The notes beneath the pieces are model-generated. The model was not told where the DNA came from. It did not search any database and worked only from the letters and a program-made list of their open reading frames with translations. A stretch of 18,459 nt of DNA from Coriobacteriaceae bacterium. GTDB taxonomy: Bacteria; Actinomycetota; Coriobacteriia; Coriobacteriales; Coriobacteriaceae. The DNA is taken from positions 34,161 through 52,619 of the forward strand of contig CABIWB010000011.1 of the NCBI GenBank assembly GCA_902362275.1, written 5' to 3'. Position numbers and translations under genes: made by a program. How positions within the stretch are numbered: the stretch's first letter is position 1; every line of letters begins with the position of its first letter. Positions 1 through 6,993 of the stretch are shown piece after piece.

Positions 1-728
1 ATGGTCTTAGCGCCGCCGTTAAGGCAGGTGTCGCGCACTGCGTTGTAGTCGGGGATGAGGCGGCGGCGATAGGGCTCCTGGATGCGGTCGTCATTGGCGG
101 CGGCAATCAGGTCGAGGTTGCCGGACTCAAGACCGCGCGTCATGCCGGCGATGCGGCCCATCTGCCATACAGCGGTGGAGAGCGGAACCTCCTGCGGCAC
201 GACCTTGCGCGCCTCGCTCGTATGCACCTCGTAGGGAGGAATCACGGTAATAAAACGCAGGCGATCGCTCACCTCGTAGCGCAGGCACTGGGGGAGCGAA
301 TCGGTCGGCGTAAAGGAGCAGACGGCGCCGCCCAGGATAGCGGGGGCGACGTTATCGGGATGGCCCTCGACCTCGGTGGCAATGCGGACGAGCTCGGCAC
401 GGTCGACGGTGTGGCCTGTCAGCGCGGCGGCGGCCATAATGCCGGCGACGACACAGGTGGAGCTGGAGCCCAGGCCGCGGGCGACGGGAACGTCAGTCTG
501 AATGTCGATGGCGACGGGGAAGGCCGGCTCGCCCCATGCGGCCAGTGCATCGACAAAGCTAACGTAGACCAGGTTGTTCTCGTTTTGGAATTCCTCGGGG
601 CAGCCCGTGATGGTGAGCTTGTCGGCGCGCTCGAAGGTGAAGTGCGAGTAGAGGCTGACGGCCATGCCGAGGGTGTCGTAGCCAATGCCTAGGTTCGCGC
701 TGGTGGCGGGGACGGTGATTTTGATCAT
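1..728 (-). CDS. thrB: Homoserine kinase, GHMP family (3' end beyond window)
   Basis: Phosphorylates homoserine to O-phosphohomoserine, the substrate of threonine synthase, in the cytoplasm. Seen: the minus-strand reading frame from ATG at 728 begins MIKITVPATSANLGIGYDTL, the typical N-terminus of homoserine kinases, and has the GHMP ATP-binding motif PVARGLGSSS at about residues 81-90. Further blocks include EVEGHPDNVAPAILGG. About 242 codons are present and the frame is open to the window edge, so the gene is cut by the window (the family is about 300 residues). The start is supported by an AGGAGA Shine-Dalgarno sequence 7 nt upstream. It follows thrC on the same strand, but a terminator and a large hairpin lie between them, so it may be transcribed from its own promoter. 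The identification is secure. Confidence 0.95.
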   Translation of the reverse strand, partial: MIKITVPATSANLGIGYDTLGMAVSLYSHFTFERADKLTITGCPEEFQNENNLVYVSFVDALAAWGEPAFPVAIDIQTDVPVARGLGSSSTCVVAGIMAAAALTGHTVDRAELVRIATEVEGHPDNVAPAILGGAVCSFTPTDSLPQCLRYEVSDRLRFITVIPPYEVHTSEARKVVPQEVPLSTAVWQMGRIAGMTRGLESGNLDLIAAANDDRIQEPYRRRLIPDYNAVRDTCLNGGAKT

Positions 729-743
729 GGGAATCTCCTGGGC

Positions 744-849
744 GGTCTGCCTGTTTAGTTCGCTGCTCGGGCAGTCCTGGCTCGCTCGGAAAGCACATTA
801 AGTGCTTTCCGGCTCGTGCGGAACTCGCGACGAACTAAACAGGCAGACC
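744..849. repeat. Large nested hairpin between thrC and thrB (composite hairpin 1)
   Basis: Perfect 19-bp inverted arms lie at 744-762 and 831-849 (they contain TTTAGTT). Inside is a second stem, 787-796 with 802-811 (core GGAAAGCAC/GTGCTTTCC). Long, unpaired or weakly paired spacers separate the two. It ends only about 15 nt before the thrB start codon, so it would form the 5' leader of a thrB transcript and lie just outside the ribosome binding site. No U-tract follows, so it is not an ordinary terminator. On the plus strand its spacers contain GTCCT and TGCGGA, words also found in the hairpins after asd and pfkA, which suggests a diverged member of that family. Function is unknown. Confidence 0.8.
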
Positions 850-865
850 CGCATGTCAGCTCGTC

Positions 866-871
866 ATTATC
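866..871 (-). promoter_or_regulatory. Possible -10 box for thrB
   Basis: On the minus strand the hexamer GATAAT (5 of 6 to TATAAT) lies between the thrC terminator and the large hairpin before thrB. The -35 position at a 17-nt spacing reads TTCTTT, a poor match. If real, the thrB mRNA would start near 859 and carry the 106-nt hairpin in its leader. Confidence 0.25.
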
Positions 872-890
872 CCGGTGAGTATCTGATAAA

Positions 891-917
891 AGAAGGTGCG
901 CCGGCTTTCGCCGGCGC
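891..917 (-). terminator. Intrinsic terminator after thrC
   Basis: An 8-bp perfect GC stem, 898-905 with 910-917 (GCGCCGGC/GCCGGCGC), closes a tetraloop that reads GAAA on the minus strand. It is followed on that strand by ACCTTCTTTTAT. It begins 11 nt after the thrC stop codon. Confidence 0.75.
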
Positions 918-928
918 CTAGTAAGGGT

Positions 929-2446
929 TTAGTTGGTAGCCATCTTTTTTGCAGCCTGCTCTACGTAGTTGGCCATGTCGGCTACGTCGCAGACGTCTTC
1001 GAAGAGGACGGGCTTGGACTCGAGCTCGGCGAGCTGTGCCGGGGCAACCGTGTTGGTTGCCTGCTCGAGCACGCGCATAGCCTCAAAGTCGTCCTCGGGA
1101 ACGTCGAGCCCCAGGGCGTCGCAGCAGGCGCGCGGGAACTTGTAGGGGCTGGCGGTCGAAAGCAGCACGCGGGCCTTGGCGCCCTCGGCGGGAGCGACCT
1201 TTTCAAAGACGTGATAGCCGCAAGCGGTGTGCGGGTCGATCACGTAGCCGTTTGCATCCCAGCAGCTCTTGATGGCGGCGCGGACCTCGTCCTCGCTGGC
1301 CCAGCCGCAGCCAAAGACGCTCTGAATCTTTGCCAGCAGATCGGCGGGAACCTCGTAGCGACCAGTCTGTGCCAGCTGCTCCATAAGGCCGGCAACGAGC
1401 TCACAGTCGCCATCGGACAGGAAGTAGAGCATGCGCTCCAGGTTAGAGCTGATGAGGATGTCCATCGAAGGCGAGATGGTCGTGAAGAACGGGCGGTTGC
1501 GGTCGTAGACGCCGGTGGTCAGGAAGTCAGCCAGCACGTTGTTCTTGTCGCTCGCGACGATAAGCTTGGCGACGGGCAGACCCATGCGCTTGGCATAGTA
1601 ACCGGCCAGGATATCGCCAAAGTTGCCGGTCGGTACGCAGAACTCCACGGCGTCGCCGGCCTCGATGGCGCCGGCGCGCAGCAGCTGAGCATAGGCGGCA
1701 AAGTAGTAGACGACCTGCGGCACCAGGCGGCCGACGTTGATGGAGTTGGCGCTCGAAAGCACCGTGCCGGCGGCCTCCAGACGCTCGGCAAGCTCCTTAT
1801 CGGCAAAGATGCGCTTGACGGCACTCTGGGCGTCGTCGAAGTTGCCGCGAATGCCGCAGACGGCGACGTTATCGCCCTCCTGAGTGGACATCTGCAGATT
1901 CTGCACGCGGCTGACTTTGCCCTCGGGATAAAAGACGGTGATGCCCGTGCCCGGGGCGTTGGCAAAGCCGGCGAGTGCTGCCTTGCCCGTGTCGCCCGAC
2001 GTGGCGGTGACGATCATGATGCGCTCGGCGCCGCCGTCCTGGGCGGAAGTGCGGGCCATGAGGCGGGGGAGCATCTGCAGGGCGACGTCCTTGAAGGCGC
2101 TCGTGGGGCCGCCAAAGAGCTCCATCACATAGGTCTGAGGGGCGTCGGTGCCCGGTGCTGCGTCGAGCTTGACGAGCGGCGTGACCTCTTCACTCGCGAA
2201 CGTGCCGCGGTATGCCTCGTCGACACACGCCGAAATTTCTTCGTCCGTGTAATCGTTCAGTAACATTCCCAACACATTTTGAGCGATTTCAAAGTACGAT
2301 TTATGGGCAAGCGAGCTGATATCGACCTGCTGGGTGCCAAGCTCGTCCGAGACAAACAAACCCCCGTCGGGAGCTATGCCGGTGCGGATTGCCACCTTAC
2401 TTGAGCATGATAAAGTGCGTCCTCGTGTACTATGATAAGTTCCCAT
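929..2446 (-). CDS. thrC: Threonine synthase
   Basis: PLP enzyme that converts O-phosphohomoserine to threonine and phosphate, the last step of the pathway. Seen: 505 residues. The PLP lysine motif is GGPTSAFKDVALQM with Lys119, preceded by the N-terminal threonine synthase block YHSTRGR and followed by VTATSGDTGKAALAGF, which binds the cofactor phosphate. Length fits the larger bacterial ThrC class. The open frame extends upstream to an ATG at 2491, but the ATG at 2446 is chosen because GAGGAG lies 8 nt before it and because MGTYHSTRG matches the usual start of the family. It is divergent from lysC across a 103-bp gap, and has its own terminator before thrB. The identification is secure. Confidence 0.95.
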   Translation of the reverse strand: MGTYHSTRGRTLSCSSKVAIRTGIAPDGGLFVSDELGTQQVDISSLAHKSYFEIAQNVLGMLLNDYTDEEISACVDEAYRGTFASEEVTPLVKLDAAPGTDAPQTYVMELFGGPTSAFKDVALQMLPRLMARTSAQDGGAERIMIVTATSGDTGKAALAGFANAPGTGITVFYPEGKVSRVQNLQMSTQEGDNVAVCGIRGNFDDAQSAVKRIFADKELAERLEAAGTVLSSANSINVGRLVPQVVYYFAAYAQLLRAGAIEAGDAVEFCVPTGNFGDILAGYYAKRMGLPVAKLIVASDKNNVLADFLTTGVYDRNRPFFTTISPSMDILISSNLERMLYFLSDGDCELVAGLMEQLAQTGRYEVPADLLAKIQSVFGCGWASEDEVRAAIKSCWDANGYVIDPHTACGYHVFEKVAPAEGAKARVLLSTASPYKFPRACCDALGLDVPEDDFEAMRVLEQATNTVAPAQLAELESKPVLFEDVCDVADMANYVEQAAKKMATN

Positions 2447-2462
2447 ATAACAGTGCTCCTCG

Positions 2463-2497
2463 GATACCTTGGTCCCAATCGGTGAAACCATGGTATC
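2463..2497. promoter_or_regulatory. Inverted repeat between divergent thrC and lysC, possible operator
   Basis: Two 10-bp arms, GATACCTTGG at 2463-2472 and CCATGGTATC at 2488-2497, are inverted copies with one mismatch, separated by 15 bp. They sit in the middle of the 103-bp divergent gap, where one regulator could control both directions. No convincing -35/-10 pair could be picked on either strand here, so the operator role is inference. Confidence 0.35.
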
Positions 2498-2549
2498 AGA
2501 GCGCGCAAAACAGGTTTGCAGAGGCTTTTAGAAAGGTAACCTCCACGCC

Positions 2550-3938
2550 ATGATAAAAATTGCCAAGTTTGGCGGCTCGTCGGTCGCCGACGCCGAACAC
2601 TTCAAGAAGATCAAGGCCATCGTCGATGCCGATCCGGCTCGCCGTTTTGTGGTGGTTTCCGCCTGCGGTCGCCGTTTTAAGGGTGACACCAAGGTGACCG
2701 ACCTGCTCTATCTGGTTAACGCGCACGTTAAGTACCACGTGTCGTGTGAGGAGCTGCTTGAGGACATTGGCCAGCGCTATTTTGATATCGCTGACGAGCT
2801 GGAGCTCACCTATCCCATCCGTGAGGAGTTCGCGGCCTTTGCCGAGCGCGCCCGCTCGGGCGGCTACTCCACCGAGGAGCTTGTGAGCCGTGGCGAGTAC
2901 TTTACCGCCCGCCTGATGGCCGAGTACCTGGGCCTACCGTTCTTGGACGCCGCGACGGTTGTGGCGTTCCATCACGACGGTACGCTCAGCATGAATCGCA
3001 CCTCCGAGCTGGTGCAGGAGTACGGCCAGCAGGGCGGCTTTGTTATGCCCGGTTTCTACGGCGCGACGCGTGAGGGCCAGATCAAGCTGCTCGACCGTGG
3101 CGGCGGCGATATTTCCGGCTCAATCCTGGCCAAGTGCCTGGGCGCCGACCTGTACGAGAACTGGACCGACGTTTCTGGCTTCTATTCTGCCGATCCTCGC
3201 ATTGTTCCCGAGGCTCAGCCCATTGCGCGCGTTACCTACGAGGAGCTGCGCGAGCTTTCGTACATGGGTGCGAGCGTTCTGCACGAGGAAGCTGTGTTTC
3301 CCGTGCGCGAGGCTGGTATTCCGCTGGTCATCAAGAACACCAATGCGCCACAGGACCCCGGTACCATCATTAGCGAGACGGCCGACGAGGGCGAGGCAGA
3401 GCCCATCATTACCGGCGTGACCGGCAAGCGCGGTTTTGTTGCCATTAACGTGGCCCGCGACCGCACCAAGCCCCGCGTTGGCTTTATGCGCCGTGCACTT
3501 TCGGTGTTCGAACGCTATGACGTTTCCGTCGAGCACATGCCCACCGGTGTCGACCGTTTTGGCGCCGTGGTGCAGGAGCAGGACGTGCACGATTCGCTGT
3601 ACTCGCTCGTTGGTGACATTCAGCAGGAGGTCGAGCCGCTCGAGATCGAGGTTGTCGAGGGTCTGGCGCTCATCGCGACCGTCGGCCGTAACCTGCGCGG
3701 CCGCGCAGGTATCTCGGGCCACCTGTTTGGCATGCTTGGCCAGGCCGGCGTGAGCGTGCGTATGATTTCGCAGAGCTGTGACGAGATCAACATCATTATC
3801 GGTGTCGAGGAGAAGGACTTCGACCTAGCGATTCGGACCATTTACCGTGCCTTCTCCGATGAGAACGGCATTGTGAAGGTCTCCGACCTGGAGGCTCCCG
3901 CGCCGGTCGATCCCGCTCTGGCCGCGCTCCACAAGTAG
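2550..3938 (+). CDS. lysC: Aspartate kinase with C-terminal ACT domains
   Basis: Phosphorylates aspartate to aspartyl phosphate, the committed step for lysine, threonine, methionine and diaminopimelate. Seen: 462 residues. The N-terminal kinase motif is KFGGSS at 6-11, followed by VSRGEYFTARL, then LDRGGGDISGS (nucleotide and substrate binding), then DVSGFYSADPRIVP. Tandem ACT regulatory domains occupy roughly 315-455 (for example VGRNLRGRAGISGHLFGMLGQ), so allosteric feedback by lysine or threonine is expected, though which one cannot be read from sequence. There is no homoserine dehydrogenase domain, so this is a monofunctional aspartokinase. The ATG at 2550 has AGAAAGG about 14 nt upstream. 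asd follows in the same direction after a terminator. The symbol assumes the usual name for a monofunctional enzyme. Confidence 0.93.
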   Translation: MIKIAKFGGSSVADAEHFKKIKAIVDADPARRFVVVSACGRRFKGDTKVTDLLYLVNAHVKYHVSCEELLEDIGQRYFDIADELELTYPIREEFAAFAERARSGGYSTEELVSRGEYFTARLMAEYLGLPFLDAATVVAFHHDGTLSMNRTSELVQEYGQQGGFVMPGFYGATREGQIKLLDRGGGDISGSILAKCLGADLYENWTDVSGFYSADPRIVPEAQPIARVTYEELRELSYMGASVLHEEAVFPVREAGIPLVIKNTNAPQDPGTIISETADEGEAEPIITGVTGKRGFVAINVARDRTKPRVGFMRRALSVFERYDVSVEHMPTGVDRFGAVVQEQDVHDSLYSLVGDIQQEVEPLEIEVVEGLALIATVGRNLRGRAGISGHLFGMLGQAGVSVRMISQSCDEINIIIGVEEKDFDLAIRTIYRAFSDENGIVKVSDLEAPAPVDPALAALHK

Positions 3939-4012
3939 CTGCCATCCCGTTGATTTTTTTGGACATGTCTCATAAATCTACGGCGGGGCGTTTCGTTTCG
4001 GTTTCGTTTCGA

Positions 4013-4042
4013 CGGGGCGGGTTTCGTGTCCGCCCCGTTTTT
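4013..4042 (+). terminator. Intrinsic terminator after lysC
   Basis: An 8-bp stem CGGGGCGG (4013-4020) / CCGCCCCG (4030-4037) with a 9-nt loop is followed by TTTTT. It lies 74 nt after the lysC stop, just downstream of a short run of GTTTC repeats (about 3990-4010). It separates lysC from asd, so asd probably has its own promoter in the 70 bp that follow (4043-4110). The only candidate there is TATACA at 4044-4049, with no good -35. Confidence 0.8.
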
Positions 4043-4110
4043 GTATACACTGGCAACAATAATGCCTGCTCGGCGTGCGGGCAAAAGCCACAACCTTTAA
4101 AGGGGGAAGC

Positions 4111-5136
4111 ATGAAACAGTACACGGTTGCTATTTTGGGCGCGACGGGAGCTGTAGGCACCCAGATGCTCGAGTGCCTCAACGAGCAGGAGTTCCCGGTC
4201 GGCAAGCTCAAGCTGCTGGCAAGTGCACGCTCCGCGGGCAAGACCGTCGAGTTCCGCGGAGAGCAGATCGTGATTGAAGAGGCTTGCCCCGAGGCCTTTG
4301 AGGGCTGCGACATCGTGCTCGGCGCTGCCGGCGACGATATCGCCAAGGAGCTGCTGCCCGAGGCCGTCAAGCGCGGCGCCGTCGTGGTCGACAACAGCCA
4401 CGCCTTCCGCATGGATCCCGAGGTGCCGCTGGTCGTGCCCGAGATCAACGCCGACGATATCAAGTGGCATCACGGCCTTATCGCCAACCCCAACTGCGCG
4501 ACCATTATCGGCCTGGTTCCCACCTGGCCGCTGCACCAGCTTGCCGGCGTAAAGCGTATGATCGTGTCCACGTATCAGGCAGCTTCGGGCGCCGGTGCCC
4601 CCGGTATGGCCGAGCTCGAAGCACAGCTTGCCGCCCTGGGCCGTGGCGAGGAGATTCCCGAGCCGCGCGCCTTCGCCGCCCAGCTGGCGAGCAACCTGAT
4701 TCCGCAGATCGGCGGCGTCAAGGAGGAGGGCTTTACCTCCGAGGAGATGAAGCTGCAGAACGAGGGCCGTAAGATCATGCACCTGCCCGAGCTGCGCGTG
4801 AACTGCACCTGCGTGCGCGTGCCTGTGCTGCGCTCGCACTCCGAGAGCATTACGCTTGAGTTTGAGCGTGATATTACGGTTGACGAGGCCCGTGCTGCGC
4901 TGGCTGCCGCTCCGGGCGTGAAGCTGGTTGACGACATGGCTGCCGAGGATGCACATGACCGCTTCCCCATGCCGATGGATACGTCCGACCAGGACCTGAT
5001 TTGGGTCGGTCGCGTGCGTCGCGACATCTCGAACCCCGAGGCCGCGCGCGGTATCACCTTCTGGTGCTGCGGCGACCAAATCCGTAAGGGCGCGGCAACC
5101 AACGCCGTCCAGATCGCCAAGCTGCTCTGCGAGTAG
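4111..5136 (+). CDS. asd: Aspartate-semialdehyde dehydrogenase
   Basis: NADPH-dependent reduction of aspartyl phosphate to aspartate semialdehyde, the branch point for lysine/diaminopimelate and for homoserine. Seen: 341 residues. Motifs are the Rossmann motif GATGAVG at 10-16, the active-site cysteine in ANPNCATI (Cys129), STYQAASGAG after it, and the acid/base region VLRSHSES with Arg241 and His243. Length is normal for the family. A start 12 codons upstream is possible, but the ATG at 4111 is preferred because AAAGGGGGAAGC directly precedes it and MKQYTVAILGATG is a standard N-terminus. It is followed 12 nt after its stop by the very large hairpin at 5149-5278. The identification is secure. 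Confidence 0.96.
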   Translation: MKQYTVAILGATGAVGTQMLECLNEQEFPVGKLKLLASARSAGKTVEFRGEQIVIEEACPEAFEGCDIVLGAAGDDIAKELLPEAVKRGAVVVDNSHAFRMDPEVPLVVPEINADDIKWHHGLIANPNCATIIGLVPTWPLHQLAGVKRMIVSTYQAASGAGAPGMAELEAQLAALGRGEEIPEPRAFAAQLASNLIPQIGGVKEEGFTSEEMKLQNEGRKIMHLPELRVNCTCVRVPVLRSHSESITLEFERDITVDEARAALAAAPGVKLVDDMAAEDAHDRFPMPMDTSDQDLIWVGRVRRDISNPEAARGITFWCCGDQIRKGAATNAVQIAKLLCE

Positions 5137-5148
5137 TGTGACTTGTCC

Positions 5149-5278
5149 GGCGGGGGCCGGGCTTAGTTTTCAGAACGTCCTCGACCATGTGCGGCGCCTT
5201 GTCCTGCTCCTTCGGAGCCGCGGACAAGGCGCCGCACTGGTCTGCGGAGTGTTCTGAAAACTAAGCCCGGCCCCCGCC
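5149..5278 (+). repeat. 130-bp composite hairpin just after asd (composite hairpin 2)
   Basis: Outer arms of 28 bp pair perfectly (5149-5176 with 5251-5278; they contain GGGCTTAG). Inside, 5189-5204 pairs perfectly with 5222-5237 (16 bp, GTGCGGCGCCTTGTCC). The tip GCTCCTTCGGAGC carries a C(UUCG)G tetraloop when read as RNA in the asd direction. Between outer and inner stems are the spacers GTCCTCGACCAT (left) and TGGTCTGCGGAGT (right). It begins 12 nt after the asd stop and has no T-tract on either side, so it is not a canonical terminator. The hairpin after pfkA has the same plan and shares the spacer words. Possible roles are blocking 3' exonucleases or factor-dependent termination; this is inference. 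Confidence 0.9.
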
Positions 5279-5478
5279 TGCAATGACGCTGCTGCGAGCG
5301 GCCTGCGATGGGGCCGTTGTTGGTTGGGGCCGCTGGGCTGATGAGGCACGTGGCCGTTGCGGGCCCTGATCCCGGCGGCGGCCTCGGCGCTTTGCGCCTG
5401 CCGCCTTGGGGGACTGCGGAGCGCGGCCGGCAGCTGCGGCGCGTTCGCGCCTGCTGCCTAGGGTGACTCTGGGGTCGA
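5279..5478. other. GC-rich intergenic spacer with two bulged hairpins
   Basis: No supportable gene is seen between the large hairpin and the ogt promoter. The sequence is very GC-rich and contains two adjacent bulged hairpins. One is 5374-5405 (GGCGGC/GCCGCC outside, GGCGC TTT GCGCC inside). The other is 5429-5458 (GGCAGC/GCTGCC outside, GGCGC/GCGCC inside). Neither is followed by a T-tract. Confidence 0.6.
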
Positions 5479-5509
5479 TTGGGGTTGTCTGCACAATTCG
5501 CGGTATTAT
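5479..5509 (+). promoter_or_regulatory. Possible ogt promoter
   Basis: TATTAT at 5504-5509 is a good -10 match. The possible -35 boxes are TTGGGG at 5479-5484 (19-nt spacing) and TTGTCT at 5485-5490 (13-nt spacing), neither ideal. The start would lie about 20 nt before the GTG start codon, leaving room for the Shine-Dalgarno sequence. Confidence 0.4.
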
Positions 5510-5536
5510 GTTGCGGAGTTTTGAAAGGAGCCGCTG

Positions 5537-6115
5537 GTGGTCACGACGACGTTTGCTTCGCCTTTGGGCGAAATCTTGCTTGCCGCTGATGGCCGCGGTC
5601 TGACGGGACTTTGGTTTGAGGGGCAGGAGCATTTTGGCTCCACGCTTCTCCGGGAAGACTCCGAACATGTTGAAGGCGCCGACGCGGTTTCCGGTACCGG
5701 TGGCATGTCGTCGGTGAATCCCGCAAATGGTGCGGCCTCCTCGGTGCTCGAGCGTTCTTGGGCTTGGTTGAATGCTTATTTTGCAGGGCAGGAACCTCGG
5801 TTTACGCCGCCGTTGCATTTGATTGGCACGGCGTTTCAGCGTGAAGTTTGGTACGAGCTGCTTTCTATTCCGCGTGGCGAGGTCGCCACGTATGGCGAGA
5901 TTGCCCAGCGTGTTGCGGCTCGACATCGTGTACCGGGAAACGAGGACCCCGTTGTGTCTTCCCGTGCCGTGGGGGCCGCGGTCGCGCGTAATCCCATTTC
6001 GATTATTGTGCCGTGCCATCGCGTGGTTGCCGCCGATGGTTCGCTCAACGGATATGCCGGCGGGCTTGATCGCAAGGAGTGGCTGCTTCGGCTTGAGGGC
6101 GCGTACGAGGAGTAA
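5537..6115 (+). CDS. ogt: Methylated-DNA--protein-cysteine methyltransferase
   Basis: Suicide repair protein that takes the alkyl group from O6-alkylguanine onto its own cysteine. Seen: 192 residues. The N-terminal domain starts TTTFASPLGEILLAADGRGLTGLWF. The helix-turn-helix recognition block is IPRGEVATYGEIAQRVA, and the active site is IIVPCHRVVAADGSLNGYAGG with Cys160 in the invariant PCHR. Compared with ordinary members there are about a dozen extra residues (RHRVPGNEDPVVSS) between the recognition helix and RAVGAAVARNP, and a Ser/Gly-rich linker near 48-68. The start is GTG at 5537, set by GAAAGGAG six bases upstream. It stands alone between intergenic hairpins. The Ogt or AdaB symbol cannot be told apart by sequence alone. 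Confidence 0.92.
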   Translation: MVTTTFASPLGEILLAADGRGLTGLWFEGQEHFGSTLLREDSEHVEGADAVSGTGGMSSVNPANGAASSVLERSWAWLNAYFAGQEPRFTPPLHLIGTAFQREVWYELLSIPRGEVATYGEIAQRVAARHRVPGNEDPVVSSRAVGAAVARNPISIIVPCHRVVAADGSLNGYAGGLDRKEWLLRLEGAYEE

Positions 6116-6154
6116 CGCTCGAGCACTTTGCATAGCCAAGATGCCGTGAAAGAA

Positions 6155-6200
6155 CGGGACACGCTTTCCGAATGGCGTCTCGAGCGGAAACCGTGTCCCG
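6155..6200. repeat. Inverted repeat after ogt
   Basis: 16-bp arms CGGGACACGCTTTCCG (6155-6170) and CGGAAACCGTGTCCCG (6185-6200) pair with one mismatch around a 14-bp loop. A third related segment, GGGACGCCGTTTCC at about 6218-6231, is roughly inverted to the second arm, so alternative pairings are possible. It begins 40 nt after the ogt stop. No T-tract follows on the plus strand, so it is at best a weak terminator. Confidence 0.6.
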
Positions 6201-6259
6201 GAATACAGCCTCAGAGTGGGACGCCGTTTCCGGTTGAGACCACCTGCTTGGACATCTTT

Positions 6260-6475
6260 CTACGCCCGCTTCTGCAGGGCGTAGATGGACTTATCCATGT
6301 TGAACAGGTAAGCCACGACGCAGACGATGAAGAATGCCGGCAGATTACCGAAACCGAAGACTTCGCAGCCAATCAGGATGGGTGCGAGCAGCGTATTGGT
6401 GGCGCTGCCAAAGACGGCTGCGTAGCCCAGCGCGGCGCAAAGCGCGATGGACATGCCGAGTTGAGCCTCGTTATG
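6260..6475 (-). pseudogene. 3' remnant of a ClC-family chloride channel gene
   Basis: The last 64-70 codons of a ClC-type anion channel or antiporter remain. Seen: the frame ending in TAG at 6260 reads ALGYAAVFGSATNTLLAP, then ILIGCEVFGFG and a hydrophobic stretch ending in YLFNMDKSIYALQKR. This matches the C-terminal two membrane helices of ClC proteins (FG.ATNTP.A and the final SIY..Q motif). Upstream in this frame the ClC similarity stops at about 6455-6475, where the Abi-like gene fragment begins in another frame. A full ClC protein has about 400 residues, so more than 80% is missing. The ATG at 6454 is an internal methionine with no Shine-Dalgarno site. It is a deletion remnant and not expected to be functional. 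Confidence 0.7.
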
Positions 6476-6822
6476 GCGACATCTGGGTAACAGAAAGGCC
6501 CGCGTTCCTCAGAGGCAAGATAGGCAATGCTGCTTTTGAGGTAGATCTCAATTCTGCCGACCGCATCAAACATTAACTGCCGGAGGGCTCGGTCAAATTC
6601 ATACGTGTAGATGATGGTTTCGAATGTTGTGCCTTCGCGAAAGATGGTAATCCCGGACTTGCATTTGGTTTTGCAGGGAAACCAGTAGGCCGACAGTCTG
6701 TAGTGGCCGACTTCGACCAAAGCTCGCTCGAGTTCGCTTTGATCAGAGCACTTAAGACCCCTGTATTCTGTCAATAGTGCTATTTGTTCGTTGATGGATA
6801 TCCGCGACTTCCGGTATTTCAT
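6373..6822 (-). pseudogene. Truncated Abi_2-like abortive infection protein gene
   Basis: The open frame encodes 149 residues, of which only about the first 117 look like the N-terminal part of Abi_2 (AbiD/AbiF) proteins. These blocks are ISINEQIALLTEYRGL, then VEVGHYRLSAYWFPCK, then FETIIYTYEFDRALRQLMFD, then VGRIEIYLKSSIAYLASEERGPF. The remainder (from about TRLNSACPS) is the out-of-frame reading of the ClC remnant. Intact family members are around 300 residues and act in phage defence. Start: ATG at 6822 with AAGAGG five bases upstream, so the beginning of the gene is intact and the 3' half has been lost. It is probably non-functional, though a short fusion peptide could still be made. Confidence 0.7.
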
Positions 6823-6993
6823 TTAAGCCTCTTGATAGAAAAAGAGCTGGAGTTGCGCATCGTTGAGAGGCTTTCCAGCTTTAGCAAAACAAACTTATAA
6901 GATGCGACGGGCCGCGTCAAGATAATTACCGGACGGCCTAGGAGGCGGCTGGTTGGCTGGCTTAAAACCTAGCGCGTGAGATGACGCTCCACG

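Noticed and set aside
729..928. Threonine attenuator or T-box before thrB
   Set aside because: No leader peptide with threonine/isoleucine codons and no T-box motifs were found; only a terminator for thrC and a large hairpin are visible.
896..2263. 455-codon plus-strand open frame
   Set aside because: It lies antisense to thrC, whose product has all family motifs. Long antisense frames are common in GC-rich DNA, and this one has no recognisable domain.
3990..4010. GTTTC tandem repeat
   Set aside because: Only about four short imperfect units in a non-coding spacer; probably slippage of no wider meaning.
3970..5079. 369-codon minus-strand open frame
   Set aside because: It is the antisense shadow of asd, with low-complexity Gly/Ala/His-rich sequence and no motif.
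5149..5278. Ordinary intrinsic terminator for asd
   Set aside because: The stem is far longer than needed and has no T-tract on either strand, so it is listed as a composite hairpin instead.
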